DNA of 64,000 bases from Catellatospora tritici (GCF_019083965.1 NZ_JAHRCY010000002.1:248001-312000); one strand, 5' to 3'. Positions 36,041-45,669 are shown, counted from the stretch's first letter. Numbers and translations: made by a program. Notes: generated by a model from the letters alone, not told the origin.

Positions 36041-36090
36041 GAAAGGGCCCCTTCTTCGTCGTAAAGCGATAAGAAGGGGCCCTTCCTTAC
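36041..36090. repeat. Dispersed hairpin repeat, family B copy 2 (bidirectional terminator)
   Basis: Arms GAAAGGGCCCCTTCTT (36041-36056) and AAGAAGGGGCCCTTCC (36071-36086) pair with one mismatch, with loop core CGTAAAGCGAT shared with copy 1 (19271-19324). Lies between the convergent FAD oxidase and DUF3499 genes. Confidence 0.85.
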
Positions 36091-36093
36091 GTC

Positions 36094-36453
36094 TCAGGCG
36101 GGTGGGATGACGCGGAGGTGGCCGCGGCGGCCCGGGGTGGGGGTCGGCGCGGGGTCCGGCGGCTCGGGGGCGCGCGGGTGCGGGCGGGCCGCCTCGCGCA
36201 CCGCCTCGGCCAGGGCGACCAGGTCGTCGGTGGTGGGCGGCGGCGGCTCGAACTCGCCGTCGTAGCGGACCAGCTCCCAGCCCCGGGGGGCGGTCAGGCT
36301 CAGCGCGTGCGGCTCGCACAGGTCGTACGTGTGCGGCTCCTGGTGCGCGGCGAGCGGCCCGACCACCGCGGTCGACTCGGCATAGACATAGGTCAGCGTT
36401 GCGACCGCCTGCCGGGGGCAGCCGTTACGAGAGCAACGCCGTGGAGACCTCAC
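36094..36453 (-). CDS. DUF3499 family protein
   Basis: A 119-residue protein from GTG 36453 (VRSPRRCSRNGCPRQAV). The conserved core RCSRNGCPRQAVATLTYVYA and HTYDLCEPHALSLTAPRGWE, with Cys/His pairs suggesting a zinc site, defines this actinobacterial family. Function is unknown. In mycobacteria the gene lies between manB and the zincin-like gene; here it is still divergent from the zincin-like gene but manB has been displaced. The C-terminal third is Pro-rich and probably disordered. No Shine-Dalgarno is visible, so it may be leaderless. Confidence 0.85.
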   Translation of the reverse strand: MRSPRRCSRNGCPRQAVATLTYVYAESTAVVGPLAAHQEPHTYDLCEPHALSLTAPRGWELVRYDGEFEPPPPTTDDLVALAEAVREAARPHPRAPEPPDPAPTPTPGRRGHLRVIPPA

Positions 36454-36573
36454 GGCGTGTGACGTTAGCGCCCCGCCGGGCGAGTACGCCGTGGATGCGC
36501 CGCGACACGCCGAGGGAAGGATCACTCAGGCGTGCCCCGACGGGAAACTGACCGGCGGGGATACATTGGCGAA

Positions 36574-37020
36574 GTGACCAGTCCCGCCCGCCGCCGCCCC
36601 ACCGCCGTACGACGCCGCCGCGACCGCCACGGGCGGGGTATGCGCGGCCGCCTGGTCCCCGCGAGCGTGCCGTTGGCCCGGACCAAGGCGGAGGTCTTCG
36701 ACGAGCTGGTGCTGGACACGGTCGAGTCGCTGGAGGCGAAGTTCGCCACCGAGCTGGCCGGGGTCGAGTTCGCGGTGGAGGACGTCCCGCCGGACCTGAA
36801 CGTGTACGACTCCGACGTGCTGGAGGACGGCCGGGTGCCGCTGGCGCGGCTGCTGCCGGGACGCCCGGGACGGCACGGCGTGCCGCCCCGGATCGTGGTC
36901 TACCGGCGCCCGCTGGAGTTCCGCGCCTCGGACCGCGACGACCTCGGCGAGCTGGTCCGGGACGTGATCGTGGAGCAGGTGGCGAACCTGCTCGGGCTGA
37001 GCCCCGAAGACCTCAGCTGA
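36574..37020 (+). CDS. Metallopeptidase-family (zincin-like, DUF1025) protein lacking the HExxH motif
   Basis: A 148-residue protein from GTG 36574 (VTSPARRRP); GTG 36532 is an alternative. The basic N-terminus RRRRDRHGRGMRG is followed by a zincin-like fold: FDELVLDTVESLEAKF, VEFAVEDVPPDLN, PPRIVVYRRPLEF and DVIVEQVANLLGLSPEDL. In bacterial relatives the last segment carries HExxH; here it is VEQVA, so zinc catalysis is unlikely. The same substitution is usual in the actinobacterial branch, as I recall. Role unknown; conserved next to whiB2 and DUF3499. Confidence 0.82.
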   Translation: MTSPARRRPTAVRRRRDRHGRGMRGRLVPASVPLARTKAEVFDELVLDTVESLEAKFATELAGVEFAVEDVPPDLNVYDSDVLEDGRVPLARLLPGRPGRHGVPPRIVVYRRPLEFRASDRDDLGELVRDVIVEQVANLLGLSPEDLS

Positions 37021-37066
37021 CATGCCCTCCTGCCCCGGGCCCCCCGACCCGGGCAGGAGACAGGCT

Positions 37067-37324
37067 TCAGACCGCCCGGCGCTTGAGCTTGCGGCGCTCG
37101 CGCTCGGACAGTCCACCCCAGATGCCGAACCGCTCGTCGTGCGAGAGGGCGTACTCCAGGCACTCGGACTTGACCTCGCAGCGCGAGCAGATGCGCTTGG
37201 CTTCGCGGGTCGATCCACCCTTCTCGGGGAAGAACGCCTCAGGGTCGGTCTGCGAGCACAGCGCGTGCTCCTGCCACTCGGGCGCGTTGCCCAGCAGATC
37301 CGCCACGACGGGGCGACCGTCCAT
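37067..37324 (-). CDS. whiB2: WhiB family iron-sulfur regulator, WhiB2/WhmD type
   Basis: An 85-residue [4Fe-4S] protein. Cysteines: HALCSQTD, then RICSRCEVKSECLEYAL (C-x2-C-x5-C), followed by the turn GIWGGLSERERRKLKRR, a basic C-terminus for DNA contact. PEAFFPEKGGSTREAKRIC is typical of WhiB2/WhmD, needed for septation in mycobacteria. ATG 37324 has AAAGGAGG upstream and a predicted sigma-A promoter (37439-37468) about 108 bases before the start. The position beside the zincin-like gene and fbi genes matches the mycobacterial locus. Confidence 0.93.
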   Translation of the reverse strand: MDGRPVVADLLGNAPEWQEHALCSQTDPEAFFPEKGGSTREAKRICSRCEVKSECLEYALSHDERFGIWGGLSERERRKLKRRAV

Positions 37325-37438
37325 CTCCGCTGCCTCCTTTATGCGCGCCGGGATCACCGGCGCAACCCCCCACCCTGGAGAGGGCATCTGTCCACATAGG
37401 CGGTTTCGTGGCTGCCGCATCCTCCAGGCCCCACCGGA

Positions 37439-37468
37439 ATTACACGCGTGTCGCACGTGCACCGTCAA
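37439..37468 (-). promoter_or_regulatory. Predicted sigma-A promoter of whiB2
   Basis: On the minus strand TTGACG (37468-37463), an 18-base spacer, and TGTAAT (37444-37439). Start near 37432 gives a leader of about 108 bases. Confidence 0.6.
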
Positions 37469-37671
37469 GCTGACTCTGGTACACGCCCGGCAGGGCCGTT
37501 CGGTGCGGCGGCATTGTCCCGCCACTGCCCTATCGATCCAGACCCGAGAGCGGTAACGGCATCCCGGGCGTGTCGTGGCGAAATTCTGCTGGCGTGTCGG
37601 GCTTGACGTCATCCGGCTGACGGCGATCCGACAGATAGCCGATGATGTCCGTCACCCTGGGCACAACGACG

Positions 37672-37704
37672 CGACGGCCGGGGACGTCACGCCCCCGGCC
37701 GTCG
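37672..37704 (-). terminator. Hairpin terminator after fbiC
   Basis: CGACGGCCGGGG (37672-37683) pairs perfectly with CCCCGGCCGTCG (37693-37704), a 12-bp stem 14 bases downstream of the fbiC stop. Confidence 0.75.
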
Positions 37705-37717
37705 GTATCTACGCAGG

Positions 37718-40240
37718 TCAGTGCCGGTGTGGCGCGGTCGCGTAACCGGTCGTGCGCTGCCGGGCCGGACGTCCGGCGGCGGCCGCCACCGCCTCCAGCT
37801 GCGCGACGGTACGGGCCGAGCCGTGCGCCGAGCCCGCCATCCGGGAGATCGTCTCCTCCATCAGCGTGCCGCCCAGGTCGTTGCAGCCGCCGTTCAGCAT
37901 CGCCACGGTGCCCTCGTCGCCGAGCTTCACCCAGGAGCACTGAATGTTGTCGATCCGGCCATGCAGCAGCAACCTGGCCATCGCGTGCACGGCCCGGTTC
38001 TCGCGCCAGGTCGCCCCGGCGCGGGACACCCCGGCGAGGTAGATCGGGGCGTTGGTGTGCACGAACGGCAGCGCCACGAACTCGGTGAAGCCGCCGGTGC
38101 GGTCCTGGATCCCGGCGAGCACCCGGAAGTGGCCCAGCCAGTGCCGGGGGTGGTCGACGTGGCCGTACATCATCGTGGAGCTGGACCGGATGCCCAGCCG
38201 GTGCGCCGTCTCGACCGTCTCCACCCAGGCGGAGGTCGGCAGTTTGCCCTTGGTCAGCACCCAGCGCACCTCGTCGTCGAGGATCTCGGCCGCCGTGCCG
38301 GGAATGGTGTCCAGCCCCGCCTCGCGCAGCCGCGTCAGCCAGTCGGCCACGGACACCCCGGCCTTGGCCGCCGCGGTGACGATCTCCATCGGACTGAACG
38401 CGTGCACGTGCATGCCGGGCACCCGCTCCTTCACCGCCCGGACCAGGTCCGGGTAAACCGAGACGGGCAGCTGCGGGTCGATGCCGCCCTGCACGCAGAT
38501 CTCGGTAGCGCCGTCGCGCCACGCTTCCTCGGCCCGGTCGGCGACCTGCGCCACGCTCAGCCGGTAGGCGTCGGCGTCGCGCTCGCGCTGGGCGAACGCG
38601 CAGAACCGGCAGCCGACGTAGCAGACGTTGGAGAAGTTGATGTTGCGGTTGACCACGTACGTCACGTCGTCGCCGACGGTGGCGGCACGCACGTCGTCGG
38701 CGATGCGGCACAGCTCGTCCAGGGCCGGGCCGTCGGCGTGCAGCAGCGCCAGCGCGGCGTCCTCGTGCCGGGATTCGAGCAGGTCCGCCGGGTTCTCCCG
38801 GGCCACCCGCAGGCCCTCGGCCAGCGCACCGAGGTGTACCGCGGGGGCGGTGCCGCGCCCGGCCGCCTCGGAGACGGCCGACCAGTCGCCGTACACGGTG
38901 TCGAAGTCGGCGCGACGGTCGGCGGCGCGGCCGGTGGTGTCGATGGTGGCGTGCAGGTCGGTGCGGCCCGTGCCGCCCTCGACCTCGGGCTCCTGCCAGG
39001 GGCGGCCGGTCACCGGCGCGTCGGCCACGGCCATCCCGTCGGCGGCGGCCAGCGCCGTGACGTGCGGGTGCAGGCGCGGGTCGAGCCAGCGCTCGGCGCC
39101 TCGGACGTACCCCGGGTAGATCGTGAGCCGCTCCCGCAGCTCGAAGCCGGTGGCCGCGGTCAGCGCCGCCAGCTCGTCCAGGTGTGGCCAGGGGCGCTCG
39201 GGGTTGACGTGGTCCGGCGTCAGCGGCGACACCCCGCCCCAGTCGTCGATCCCGGCCCTGACCAGCAGTTCGAACGAGGCGTCGATGAGGTTCGGCGGGG
39301 CCTGCAGGCGCATGCCCGGCCCGAGCAGCAGCCGCGCGACGGCCACCGTGGCGGCGAGGTCGCGGACCGAGGCATCCGGCACCGAACGCATCGCGGTGTC
39401 GGGCTTGGCGCGGAAGTTCTGCACGATCACCTCCTGGAGGTGGCCGTACTCCCGGGCGCTGCGGCGGATCTCGAACAGCGCGTCGACCCGCTCGGCGTGC
39501 GTCTCACCGATGCCGATCAGGATGCCCGTGGTGAACGGCACCCCGATCCGACCCGCGTCGGCCAGCACCCGCAGCCGCACCGCCGGTTCCTTGTCGGGCG
39601 AGCCGAAGTGCGGGCCGCCGGGCTCCGACCACAGCCGGGTGGCGGTGGTCTCCAGCATCATGCCCATGCTCGGCGCCACCGGGCGCAGCCGCTGCAGCTC
39701 GGCCCAGCTCAGCACACCCGGGTTGAGGTGCGGCAGCAGGCCCGTCTCCTCCAGTACGGCGATCGCCACCGAGCGCAGATAGTCCAGCGTGGAGGCGTAC
39801 CCCCGCTCGTCGAGCCACTGCTGCGCGGCCGGCCACCGGTCCTCGGGCCGATCCCCGAGTGTGAACAATGCCTCTTTGCAGCCGAGCGCGGCGCCCTGCC
39901 GGGCGATCGCCAACACCTCGTCGCGGTCCAGGAACGCGGCGGGCAGCTTGTGCGGCACGGTGGCGAAGGTGCAGTAGTGGCAGCGGTCCCGGCACAGGCG
40001 GCTCAGCGGGATGAAGACCTTCTTGGAGAAGGTGATGACGCCGGGGCGTCCGGCGTCGCGCAGGCCCGCGTCGCGTACGGCGCCGGCCAGGGCCAGCAGT
40101 TCGTCGAAGGCCGCGCCCTCGGCACTGAGCAGGGCGGTCGCCTCGGCGGCGTCGAGCGCCTTGCCGGTGCTCGCCCGTCTCAGCGCGCGCGTCACCTCCG
40201 CAGCCGTGACCTGGTGCTGCGCATCCGCTTCGCCGGCCAT
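37718..40240 (-). CDS. fbiC: FO synthase FbiC (fused CofG and CofH)
   Basis: An 840-residue two-domain radical SAM enzyme that makes the deazaflavin FO from tyrosine and a ribityl-aminouracil. The N-terminal CofG half has the cluster motif [10 protein letters not shown] (near residue 80); the C-terminal CofH half has [10 protein letters not shown]. Length matches mycobacterial FbiC. The ATG at 40240 ([11 protein letters not shown]) is chosen because homology begins just downstream; upstream sequence belongs to the divergent fbiA leader. Divergent from fbiA-fbiB, so all F420 genes meet at one control region. Confidence 0.95.
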   Translation of the reverse strand: MAGEADAQHQVTAAEVTRALRRASTGKALDAAEATALLSAEGAAFDELLALAGAVRDAGLRDAGRPGVITFSKKVFIPLSRLCRDRCHYCTFATVPHKLPAAFLDRDEVLAIARQGAALGCKEALFTLGDRPEDRWPAAQQWLDERGYASTLDYLRSVAIAVLEETGLLPHLNPGVLSWAELQRLRPVAPSMGMMLETTATRLWSEPGGPHFGSPDKEPAVRLRVLADAGRIGVPFTTGILIGIGETHAERVDALFEIRRSAREYGHLQEVIVQNFRAKPDTAMRSVPDASVRDLAATVAVARLLLGPGMRLQAPPNLIDASFELLVRAGIDDWGGVSPLTPDHVNPERPWPHLDELAALTAATGFELRERLTIYPGYVRGAERWLDPRLHPHVTALAAADGMAVADAPVTGRPWQEPEVEGGTGRTDLHATIDTTGRAADRRADFDTVYGDWSAVSEAAGRGTAPAVHLGALAEGLRVARENPADLLESRHEDAALALLHADGPALDELCRIADDVRAATVGDDVTYVVNRNINFSNVCYVGCRFCAFAQRERDADAYRLSVAQVADRAEEAWRDGATEICVQGGIDPQLPVSVYPDLVRAVKERVPGMHVHAFSPMEIVTAAAKAGVSVADWLTRLREAGLDTIPGTAAEILDDEVRWVLTKGKLPTSAWVETVETAHRLGIRSSSTMMYGHVDHPRHWLGHFRVLAGIQDRTGGFTEFVALPFVHTNAPIYLAGVSRAGATWRENRAVHAMARLLLHGRIDNIQCSWVKLGDEGTVAMLNGGCNDLGGTLMEETISRMAGSAHGSARTVAQLEAVAAAAGRPARQRTTGYATAPHRH

Positions 40241-40343
40241 GCTGACTCCCCTCCGCGCGCTACCCCGTAGTAGGTACCAACGCCCGCAGGCCAGCGTACG
40301 ACCCTGCCCCGGCGCGACCGCCGCGGTGCGGGAGGATGTGAGG

Positions 40344-41300
40344 ATGCGGATCGTGGTGCTGGCAGGCGGCATCGGCGGCGCGCGGTTCCTCACCGGAGTG
40401 CGGGCATATGCCCGCGATACCGGCGCCGAGGTGACCGCGGTCGTCAACGTGGGTGACGACGTGTGGATGCACGGGCTGCGCATCACCCCCGACCTGGACT
40501 CGGTGATGTACACCCTGGGCGGCGGGATCGACCCCGAGCGCGGCTGGGGTCGCGCGGGCGAGACCTGGACCGTCAAGGAGGAGCTGGCCAAATACGGCGC
40601 CGAGCCCTCCTGGTTCGGCCTCGGCGACCGGGACATCGCCACCCACCTGGTCCGCACCCGGATGCTGAACGCGGGCTACCCGCTGTCGGCCGTGGTCGCC
40701 GCGCTGTGCGACCGCTGGCAGCCGGGCCTGGACCTGCTGCCCGCCACCGACGACCGGCTGGAGACCCACGTGGTCACCGAGCTCGACGGAGCGGAGCAGG
40801 CCATCCACTTCCAGGAGTGGTGGGTGCGCCACCGCGCGCAGGTGCCCGCGAAGCGGTTCGTCTTCGTCGGGGCCGAGGCCGCCAAACCCGCGCCGGGCGT
40901 GCTCGACGCACTGGGCTCGGCCGACGTGGTGCTGGTCGCGCCGAGCAACCCGGTGGTGTCGATCGCGCCGGTGCTGGCCGTGGCCCCGCTGCGCGACGCG
41001 CTGGTCACCGGGCGGGCTCCGGTCGTCGGCGTCTCGCCGATCATCGGTGGCAGCCCGGTGCGCGGCATGGCCGACAAGTGCCTGGCCGCGCTGGACGTGC
41101 CGTGCACGGCCGAGGGCGTGGGCCGACTGTACGGTGCCCGTACCGCCGGTGGGGTGCTCGACGCGTGGCTGGTCGACACCGCCGACGCGGCGACCGAAGT
41201 CCCCGGCGTACGCGTGGGCGCGGCACCGCTGTGGATGACCGACGAGGACGCGACCGCGGCGATGGTCCGCGCGGCGCTGGAGCTGGGAGGACTGTCGTGA
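40344..41300 (+). CDS. fbiA: Phosphoenolpyruvyl/2-phospholactate transferase FbiA (CofD)
   Basis: A 318-residue cytosolic transferase that joins the phospho-acid moiety (PEP-derived in actinobacteria) to FO, giving dehydro-F420-0. N-terminal [47 protein letters not shown] and [13 protein letters not shown] are CofD signatures. ATG 40344 has GGAGG at about nine bases. The stop overlaps fbiB by four bases, implying coupled translation. Confidence 0.95.
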   Translation: MRIVVLAGGIGGARFLTGVRAYARDTGAEVTAVVNVGDDVWMHGLRITPDLDSVMYTLGGGIDPERGWGRAGETWTVKEELAKYGAEPSWFGLGDRDIATHLVRTRMLNAGYPLSAVVAALCDRWQPGLDLLPATDDRLETHVVTELDGAEQAIHFQEWWVRHRAQVPAKRFVFVGAEAAKPAPGVLDALGSADVVLVAPSNPVVSIAPVLAVAPLRDALVTGRAPVVGVSPIIGGSPVRGMADKCLAALDVPCTAEGVGRLYGARTAGGVLDAWLVDTADAATEVPGVRVGAAPLWMTDEDATAAMVRAALELGGLS

Positions 41301-42073
41301 TCGGCGGCTACAGCGTGCACCCGGTGCGCGGCATCGGCGACGTTCGCCCCGGCGACGACCTCGCCAAGCTCATCACCGAGGCCGCCCCCTGGCTGGTCGA
41401 CGGGGACATCCTCGTGGTGACCAGCAAGATCGTGTCCAAGGCCGAGGGCAACCTGGTCGACGTGCCCCAGGCCGGGCCGGAACGGGAGGCCGCCCGGGAG
41501 CGGGTGCTGCGCGAACAGACCGCCCGGCCGGTGGCCACCCGGGGCCACACCCGCATCGTGCAGACCCACCACGGGTTCGTGCTCGCCTCGGCCGGGATCG
41601 ACGCCTCCAACGTCGACCGCTCCCAGCTGGTACTGCTGCCGATCGACCCGGACCGGTCGGCCCGCGAGCTGCGCACGGTCATGCGTGAGCGGTACGGGCT
41701 GGACGTCGCGGTGATCATCAGCGACACGATGGGGCGCCCGTGGCGCAACGGGCTCACCGACGTGGCCCTGGGCTGCGCGGGCATTCCGCCGCTGCGCGAC
41801 CACCGGGGCGAGACCGACCCGTACGGCAACGAGCTGCACATCACGCAGATGGCGATCGTGGATGAGCTGGCCGCCGCGGCGGAGCTGGTCAAGGGCAAGG
41901 TCGACCGGGTGCCGGTGGCGGTGGTCCGAGGTTTGATCACCGCGAGCGCCGACGGGCCCGGCGCGGTCGAGACGCTGGTCCGCGACGCCGCCCACGACCT
42001 GTTCTCGATGGGCACCGCCGAGGCGATCGCCCTGGGCCGCGAACAGGCCGCCGAGAACCACGCCGCGAGTTGA
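41297..42073 (+). CDS. fbiB: Coenzyme F420-0:L-glutamate ligase FbiB, CofE domain only
   Basis: A 258-residue ligase from GTG 41297 that adds glutamates to F420-0. CofE motifs: LVVTSKIVSKAEGN (as ILVVTSKIVSKAEGN), ISDTMGRPWRNGLTDVALGC and GIPPLRDHRGETDPYGNEL. Mycobacterial FbiB is about 450 residues with a C-terminal nitroreductase-like FMN domain that reduces dehydro-F420-0; that domain is absent here and no candidate for it lies in the window. A separate gene elsewhere must supply the reductase. Confidence 0.93.
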   Translation: MIGGYSVHPVRGIGDVRPGDDLAKLITEAAPWLVDGDILVVTSKIVSKAEGNLVDVPQAGPEREAARERVLREQTARPVATRGHTRIVQTHHGFVLASAGIDASNVDRSQLVLLPIDPDRSARELRTVMRERYGLDVAVIISDTMGRPWRNGLTDVALGCAGIPPLRDHRGETDPYGNELHITQMAIVDELAAAAELVKGKVDRVPVAVVRGLITASADGPGAVETLVRDAAHDLFSMGTAEAIALGREQAAENHAAS

Positions 42074-42155
42074 GCTGGAGCCCTTCCGCTCCGCGAACCG
42101 AACCCAACCGAACAATGCTCGTCTCGCTGACGCGAGCCGACGAAGGTGCCCTGCC

Positions 42156-43145
42156 CTACCTGGGGCTGCCCGCGAGCAGGGCGTGGCCGAGCGGAGTCAG
42201 GGTGTGGTGGACCGTGTTGCGGATGCGGGTGCTCAGCAGCAGCCCCGCGTCGCGCATCACCGTCACGTGCTGGCTCACCGCCGCCGGCGACACCCCGAGC
42301 CGCCGGGACAGTTCCGTGGTGGTGCTGCCCGCCGCCGCCAGCTCCAGCACCGCCGCCCGGGTGCGTCCCAGCAGCCCCGTCAGCGCCTCCCCCGGCGCCG
42401 TGACCGCGAGCCGGGCCGCCGGGTGCACCGAGTACACCAGCACCGGCGGCAGTTCCGGGTCGACCAGCGTGACCGGCTTGGTGTACGTCTTGAAGTACGA
42501 CGGCACCAGCAGCAGCCCGCGCCCGTCCAGGTGCACGTCACGGTGCGACGGATAGTCGGCGATGGACAGCGTGCCGCCGTCGAACCTGATCGACGGGTGC
42601 AGGTCGTTGAGCAGCCCCTCCACACCCTGGTCGAGCATGGTGCGGGCGCGCATGCCCCGGTCGGCCTCGACGGCGGCGCGCACCCGGGGCCACATCGGCT
42701 CGATCGCGGTCTGGTGATACCGGGTGATCGCCGTGCCAAGCTCGGCAATGGCGGACCGGTTCCCCCGGCCCAGCTCGTCGACGCTCGCGGGCAGTGATCC
42801 CCGCGCGCCGCCCAGGACGTCGATCTCGCGGCGCAGCCGGGGCTGTGCGGTGGACAGCACCGCGTCGAGCCCGGCGTCGATGCCGTCGGCCGCCTCGGGC
42901 GGGGTGAGGAAGTCGGGGAAGTAGCCCACCGGCGGGTTGAGCGCCAGCAGCATGGCCACCTCGGCGCGCAGCGGTCCGGCCGGGCGCAGCCGGGCCACGG
43001 TGTCGCTCTTCCAGCCCGACAGCAGCGGGTCGGTGCCGCGCATGCGCAGCAGATGGATGCTGAGCGCGAGCTCCCACATCGGATCGGGTCGGGGGGCCAC
43101 ACGGGTGCGGACGAGGTCGGTGCCGGTGAAGTGGATCCGCAGCAT
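42156..43145 (-). CDS. ArsR-like winged-helix transcriptional regulator with large N-terminal domain
   Basis: A 329-residue protein. Residues about 255-320 form a winged helix (LLGRTRAAVLELAAAGSTTT, ELSRRLGVSPAAVSQHVTVM, RDAGLLLSTRIRNTVHHTLT). The N-terminal 250 residues (MLRIHFTGTDLVRTRVAPRP) are typical of the DUF5937-type ArsR regulators of actinomycetes. The ATG at 43145 has GGAG six bases upstream. The 275-base upstream region has a partial dyad GGGTC/GACCC around 43200-43235. Target genes are unknown; no obvious operon partner. Confidence 0.82.
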   Translation of the reverse strand: MLRIHFTGTDLVRTRVAPRPDPMWELALSIHLLRMRGTDPLLSGWKSDTVARLRPAGPLRAEVAMLLALNPPVGYFPDFLTPPEAADGIDAGLDAVLSTAQPRLRREIDVLGGARGSLPASVDELGRGNRSAIAELGTAITRYHQTAIEPMWPRVRAAVEADRGMRARTMLDQGVEGLLNDLHPSIRFDGGTLSIADYPSHRDVHLDGRGLLLVPSYFKTYTKPVTLVDPELPPVLVYSVHPAARLAVTAPGEALTGLLGRTRAAVLELAAAGSTTTELSRRLGVSPAAVSQHVTVMRDAGLLLSTRIRNTVHHTLTPLGHALLAGSPR

Positions 43146-43382
43146 GTGGACTCCGGGGTGGGGGGCGACCTCGATGAGGATACCGAGGGAACTGACCTGG
43201 GTCTTTAAGTCACAGCCGAAAGTCATGGACCCGACGCCGCCCGGTGCGCGATCCTGTGGTCCGGCCTGGGGAGCCGAGCGACGCACAGCGTCGCCAACCG
43301 TACGGGGGCGTACGGGGCACGGTAGCGGCCGGCCGGGTGCCGGGGGGCAGACCGGTCGGCCGCTCCGTTCGCTTCGAGCCTG

Positions 43383-43430
43383 CTCAGAGCCACGGTCTCG
43401 CGCTCAGAGCCACGGGTTCCTCAGAGCCAC
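43383..43430. repeat. Triplicate 11-base repeat at the end of the 43421 gene
   Basis: CTCAGAGCCAC occurs at 43383, 43403 and 43420. The third copy contains the stop codon of the leftward gene, so the repeat looks like a tandem slippage of the gene's last bases into its trailer. Confidence 0.6.
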
Positions 43431-44443
43431 AGCCCGATGCGATGGTCCTCATCGGTGACGTAAATCGGCCTGCCGTCGCGTTCGGACACCCCCTCCACAT
43501 GGTGCAGGGGCGCCAGGTCCGCCACCGGCTCGGCCTTGAGCAGGGCCGGGCCGGGCCGTCCGGGCAACTCGAAGCGCACATGACGGCAGGTGGCGTGGCG
43601 GGCGTGCGGGTGCCGTTCGAGCAGCACCGAGCCCTTGTCCAGCGCGTCGATGGAGCCGATGACCGCGTCGTACCCGCCGTCGGGGCGGGCGGCCAGCGCG
43701 CGTATGCCCAGCGGGCCGGAGCCGGTCCCGGTCAGCGCGTACACCCCGGCGACCCGCACCGCGCCGCCCGTGAACAGCTCGGGCACCCCGGCCAGCTCGA
43801 CCAGCACCGGCTCGCCCGCGGCCGTGACCGGCCAGCGCAGCCCGACCAGGAGCGTGCCGCGCCCGGTGAAGGCGGCACCCTCGATGTTGACCGGATGGTC
43901 GCCCGGCGCGAGCTGCGCGACCCAGGCTTTGCCCTTGGCGGTGCCGCGGCGCAGCGTCTGCTCGATGAATCCGTCGTGTACGGCCGGATCGACCGGCCCC
44001 GGCGCCACCGGATGCCCCGTGGTCACCAGCTCGGCCAGCGCGTCGTTGACCACCCGGTGCAGCGCGAACCGGTGCCGGACGATCTCCAGCTCGGGCCGGG
44101 CCGACTCGCGAAACCGGGCCACGAACGCGCGCTTGGGCCGCAGCGGTCCGGCCTTGGAGCCGAAGTGGGAGCCGAGCACGTACACCCAGCCGTCGTGGTG
44201 GGCCAGCGCCTCGGCGTCCTCGGTCCGTCCCGCGTGCACGCCCGCCTCGGCGGCGACGTGCTCGGCGTGCCAGGACCCGTCCGCCCGCTCGATGATCAGG
44301 GCGAGGCACCGCTCCACCGGCCCCTCGTCCAGCACCGTCCAGTACGCGCGGCGCGCACCCAACTCGCGCAGCAGCGCTCCGTCGGCGACCCGGAGCAGGT
44401 CACTCGCCTCGTTGCCCGCCGCCGCCAACTCCACCAACTTCAT
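43421..44443 (-). CDS. Conserved hypothetical protein, possibly DUF3616-like
   Basis: A 340-residue protein from ATG 44443 (MKLVELAAAGNEASD). No signal peptide or membrane segment. Motifs WVYVLGSHFGSKAGPLRPKR, HPVNIEGAAFTGRGTLLVGL and LDKGSVLLERHPHARHATCR suggest a beta-propeller-like sheet protein, perhaps related to DUF3616, which is only a guess from the IEG and GSH segments. It stands alone between an ArsR-like regulator and manC, with a family C hairpin on its upstream side. I do not recognise a function. Confidence 0.6.
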   Translation of the reverse strand: MKLVELAAAGNEASDLLRVADGALLRELGARRAYWTVLDEGPVERCLALIIERADGSWHAEHVAAEAGVHAGRTEDAEALAHHDGWVYVLGSHFGSKAGPLRPKRAFVARFRESARPELEIVRHRFALHRVVNDALAELVTTGHPVAPGPVDPAVHDGFIEQTLRRGTAKGKAWVAQLAPGDHPVNIEGAAFTGRGTLLVGLRWPVTAAGEPVLVELAGVPELFTGGAVRVAGVYALTGTGSGPLGIRALAARPDGGYDAVIGSIDALDKGSVLLERHPHARHATCRHVRFELPGRPGPALLKAEPVADLAPLHHVEGVSERDGRPIYVTDEDHRIGLWL

Positions 44444-44487
44444 GATCCCCACCGTACGCACCGCCCGCCACGTGCCCGCGCAGAGCG

Positions 44488-44547
44488 CAAATTGCCGGGC
44501 AATCGGGGGAAAGAAGGTGCGAGATTCCCCCGGTTGCCCGGCAACTT
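44488..44547. repeat. Dispersed hairpin repeat, family C copy 1
   Basis: Arms with core TTGCCGGGCAATCGGGGGAA and its near-complement pair with two internal mismatches. Lies 21 bases past the manC stop on the minus strand and probably terminates manC. Related copy at 63762-63845. Confidence 0.75.
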
Positions 44548-44568
44548 GACCGGGTGCGCGACGGCGCG

Positions 44569-45669
44569 TCAGATGCGGGTGTCGCCGCGCTCCTTGAGCT
44601 CGTCGACCAGCTTCTTCACGTCCTGGGCGCGGTCGCGGTCGCAGACCAGCACCGCGTCGGGGGTGTCGACCACGATCATGTTCTCGATGCCGAGCGCCGC
44701 GACCAGGCGGCCCGACTGCGGTACCACCACCACGTTGCGGACGTCGTGCAGCAGCACCTCGGGCTTGCCGCCGTCGAGGGTCGCGTCGTCGCCGACCACC
44801 ACGTTGCCGTTCTCGTCGGCGGGCAGCACCTCGCCGAGGGTGTGGAAATCGCCGATGTCGTTCCAGCCGAAGTCGCCGGGGACGGTGGCGACCAGCCCGG
44901 CCGCGGCGGCGCCCTCCATCACGGCGTAGTCGACCGAGATCTTGGTCAGGGTGGGCCAGATCTCACCCAGCACCCGGTCCCGGTCGTCGGTGTCCCAGGC
45001 CGCGGCGATGCGGACCAGCCCGTCGTGCAGGCTCGGCTGCTGGCGGGCCAGCTCGCGCAGGAACACGTCGACCCGCCACACGAACATGCCCGCGTTCCAC
45101 AGGTACCGGCCCGAGGCCAGGTACTGCGCGGCGACCTCGCGCGACGGCTTCTCCTTGAACTCGTCCACGACCCGGACCGGCCCGTCGACGACGGCGCCGC
45201 ACTGCAGGTAGCCGTAGCCGGTCTCGGGGTGGGTCGGGGTGATGCCGATGGTCATGAGCAGGCCGCGCTGGGCGCCCGCCTCGGCGTCGCGCAGCACCTC
45301 GGTGAAGCGGGCGGTGTCGCGCACCAGGTGGTCAGCGGCGAACGAGCCCATCACGGCGTCGGGGTCGCGCCGCGCGATCACCGCGGCGGCCAGGCCGATG
45401 GCGGCGCAGGAGTCGCGCGGGCTCGGCTCGATAAGGATGTTCGACTCGGGCAGATCGGGCAACTGCCGCGCGATCGCCGCCGCGTGGGCGGTGCCGGTCA
45501 CGACGTAGGTGTCCCCGATCGCGGCGACCGGCGCCAGCCGGGCGACGGTGGCCTGGATGAGCGTGTCGGGGGTCCCGGTCAGCGGGTGCAGGAACTTCGG
45601 GTGCGTGGCGCGCGACAGCGGCCAGAGGCGTGTCCCACTCCCACCAGCGGGGATTACGGCGTGCAGCAT
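44569..45669 (-). CDS. manC: Mannose-1-phosphate guanylyltransferase
   Basis: A 366-residue nucleotidyltransferase making GDP-mannose from GTP and mannose-1-phosphate. Signature MLHAVIPAGGSGTRLWPLSR with the GTP-binding loop, then FAADHLVRD, FKEKPSREVAAQYL and GDFGWNDIGDF. It lacks the C-terminal isomerase domain of two-domain enzymes, as expected because manA is separate. The ATG at 45669 is the family start. Near a GT4 glycosyltransferase; completes the set with manA and manB. Confidence 0.94.
   Translation of the reverse strand: MLHAVIPAGGSGTRLWPLSRATHPKFLHPLTGTPDTLIQATVARLAPVAAIGDTYVVTGTAHAAAIARQLPDLPESNILIEPSPRDSCAAIGLAAAVIARRDPDAVMGSFAADHLVRDTARFTEVLRDAEAGAQRGLLMTIGITPTHPETGYGYLQCGAVVDGPVRVVDEFKEKPSREVAAQYLASGRYLWNAGMFVWRVDVFLRELARQQPSLHDGLVRIAAAWDTDDRDRVLGEIWPTLTKISVDYAVMEGAAAAGLVATVPGDFGWNDIGDFHTLGEVLPADENGNVVVGDDATLDGGKPEVLLHDVRNVVVVPQSGRLVAALGIENMIVVDTPDAVLVCDRDRAQDVKKLVDELKERGDTRI

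Larger units (their letters stand above)
37325..37717. other. Intergenic region upstream of whiB2 and downstream of fbiC
   Basis: A 393-base gap. It contains the whiB2 promoter and leader (37325-37468) and the fbiC terminator (37672-37704). I see no gene in the remaining 200 bases. Confidence 0.6.
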
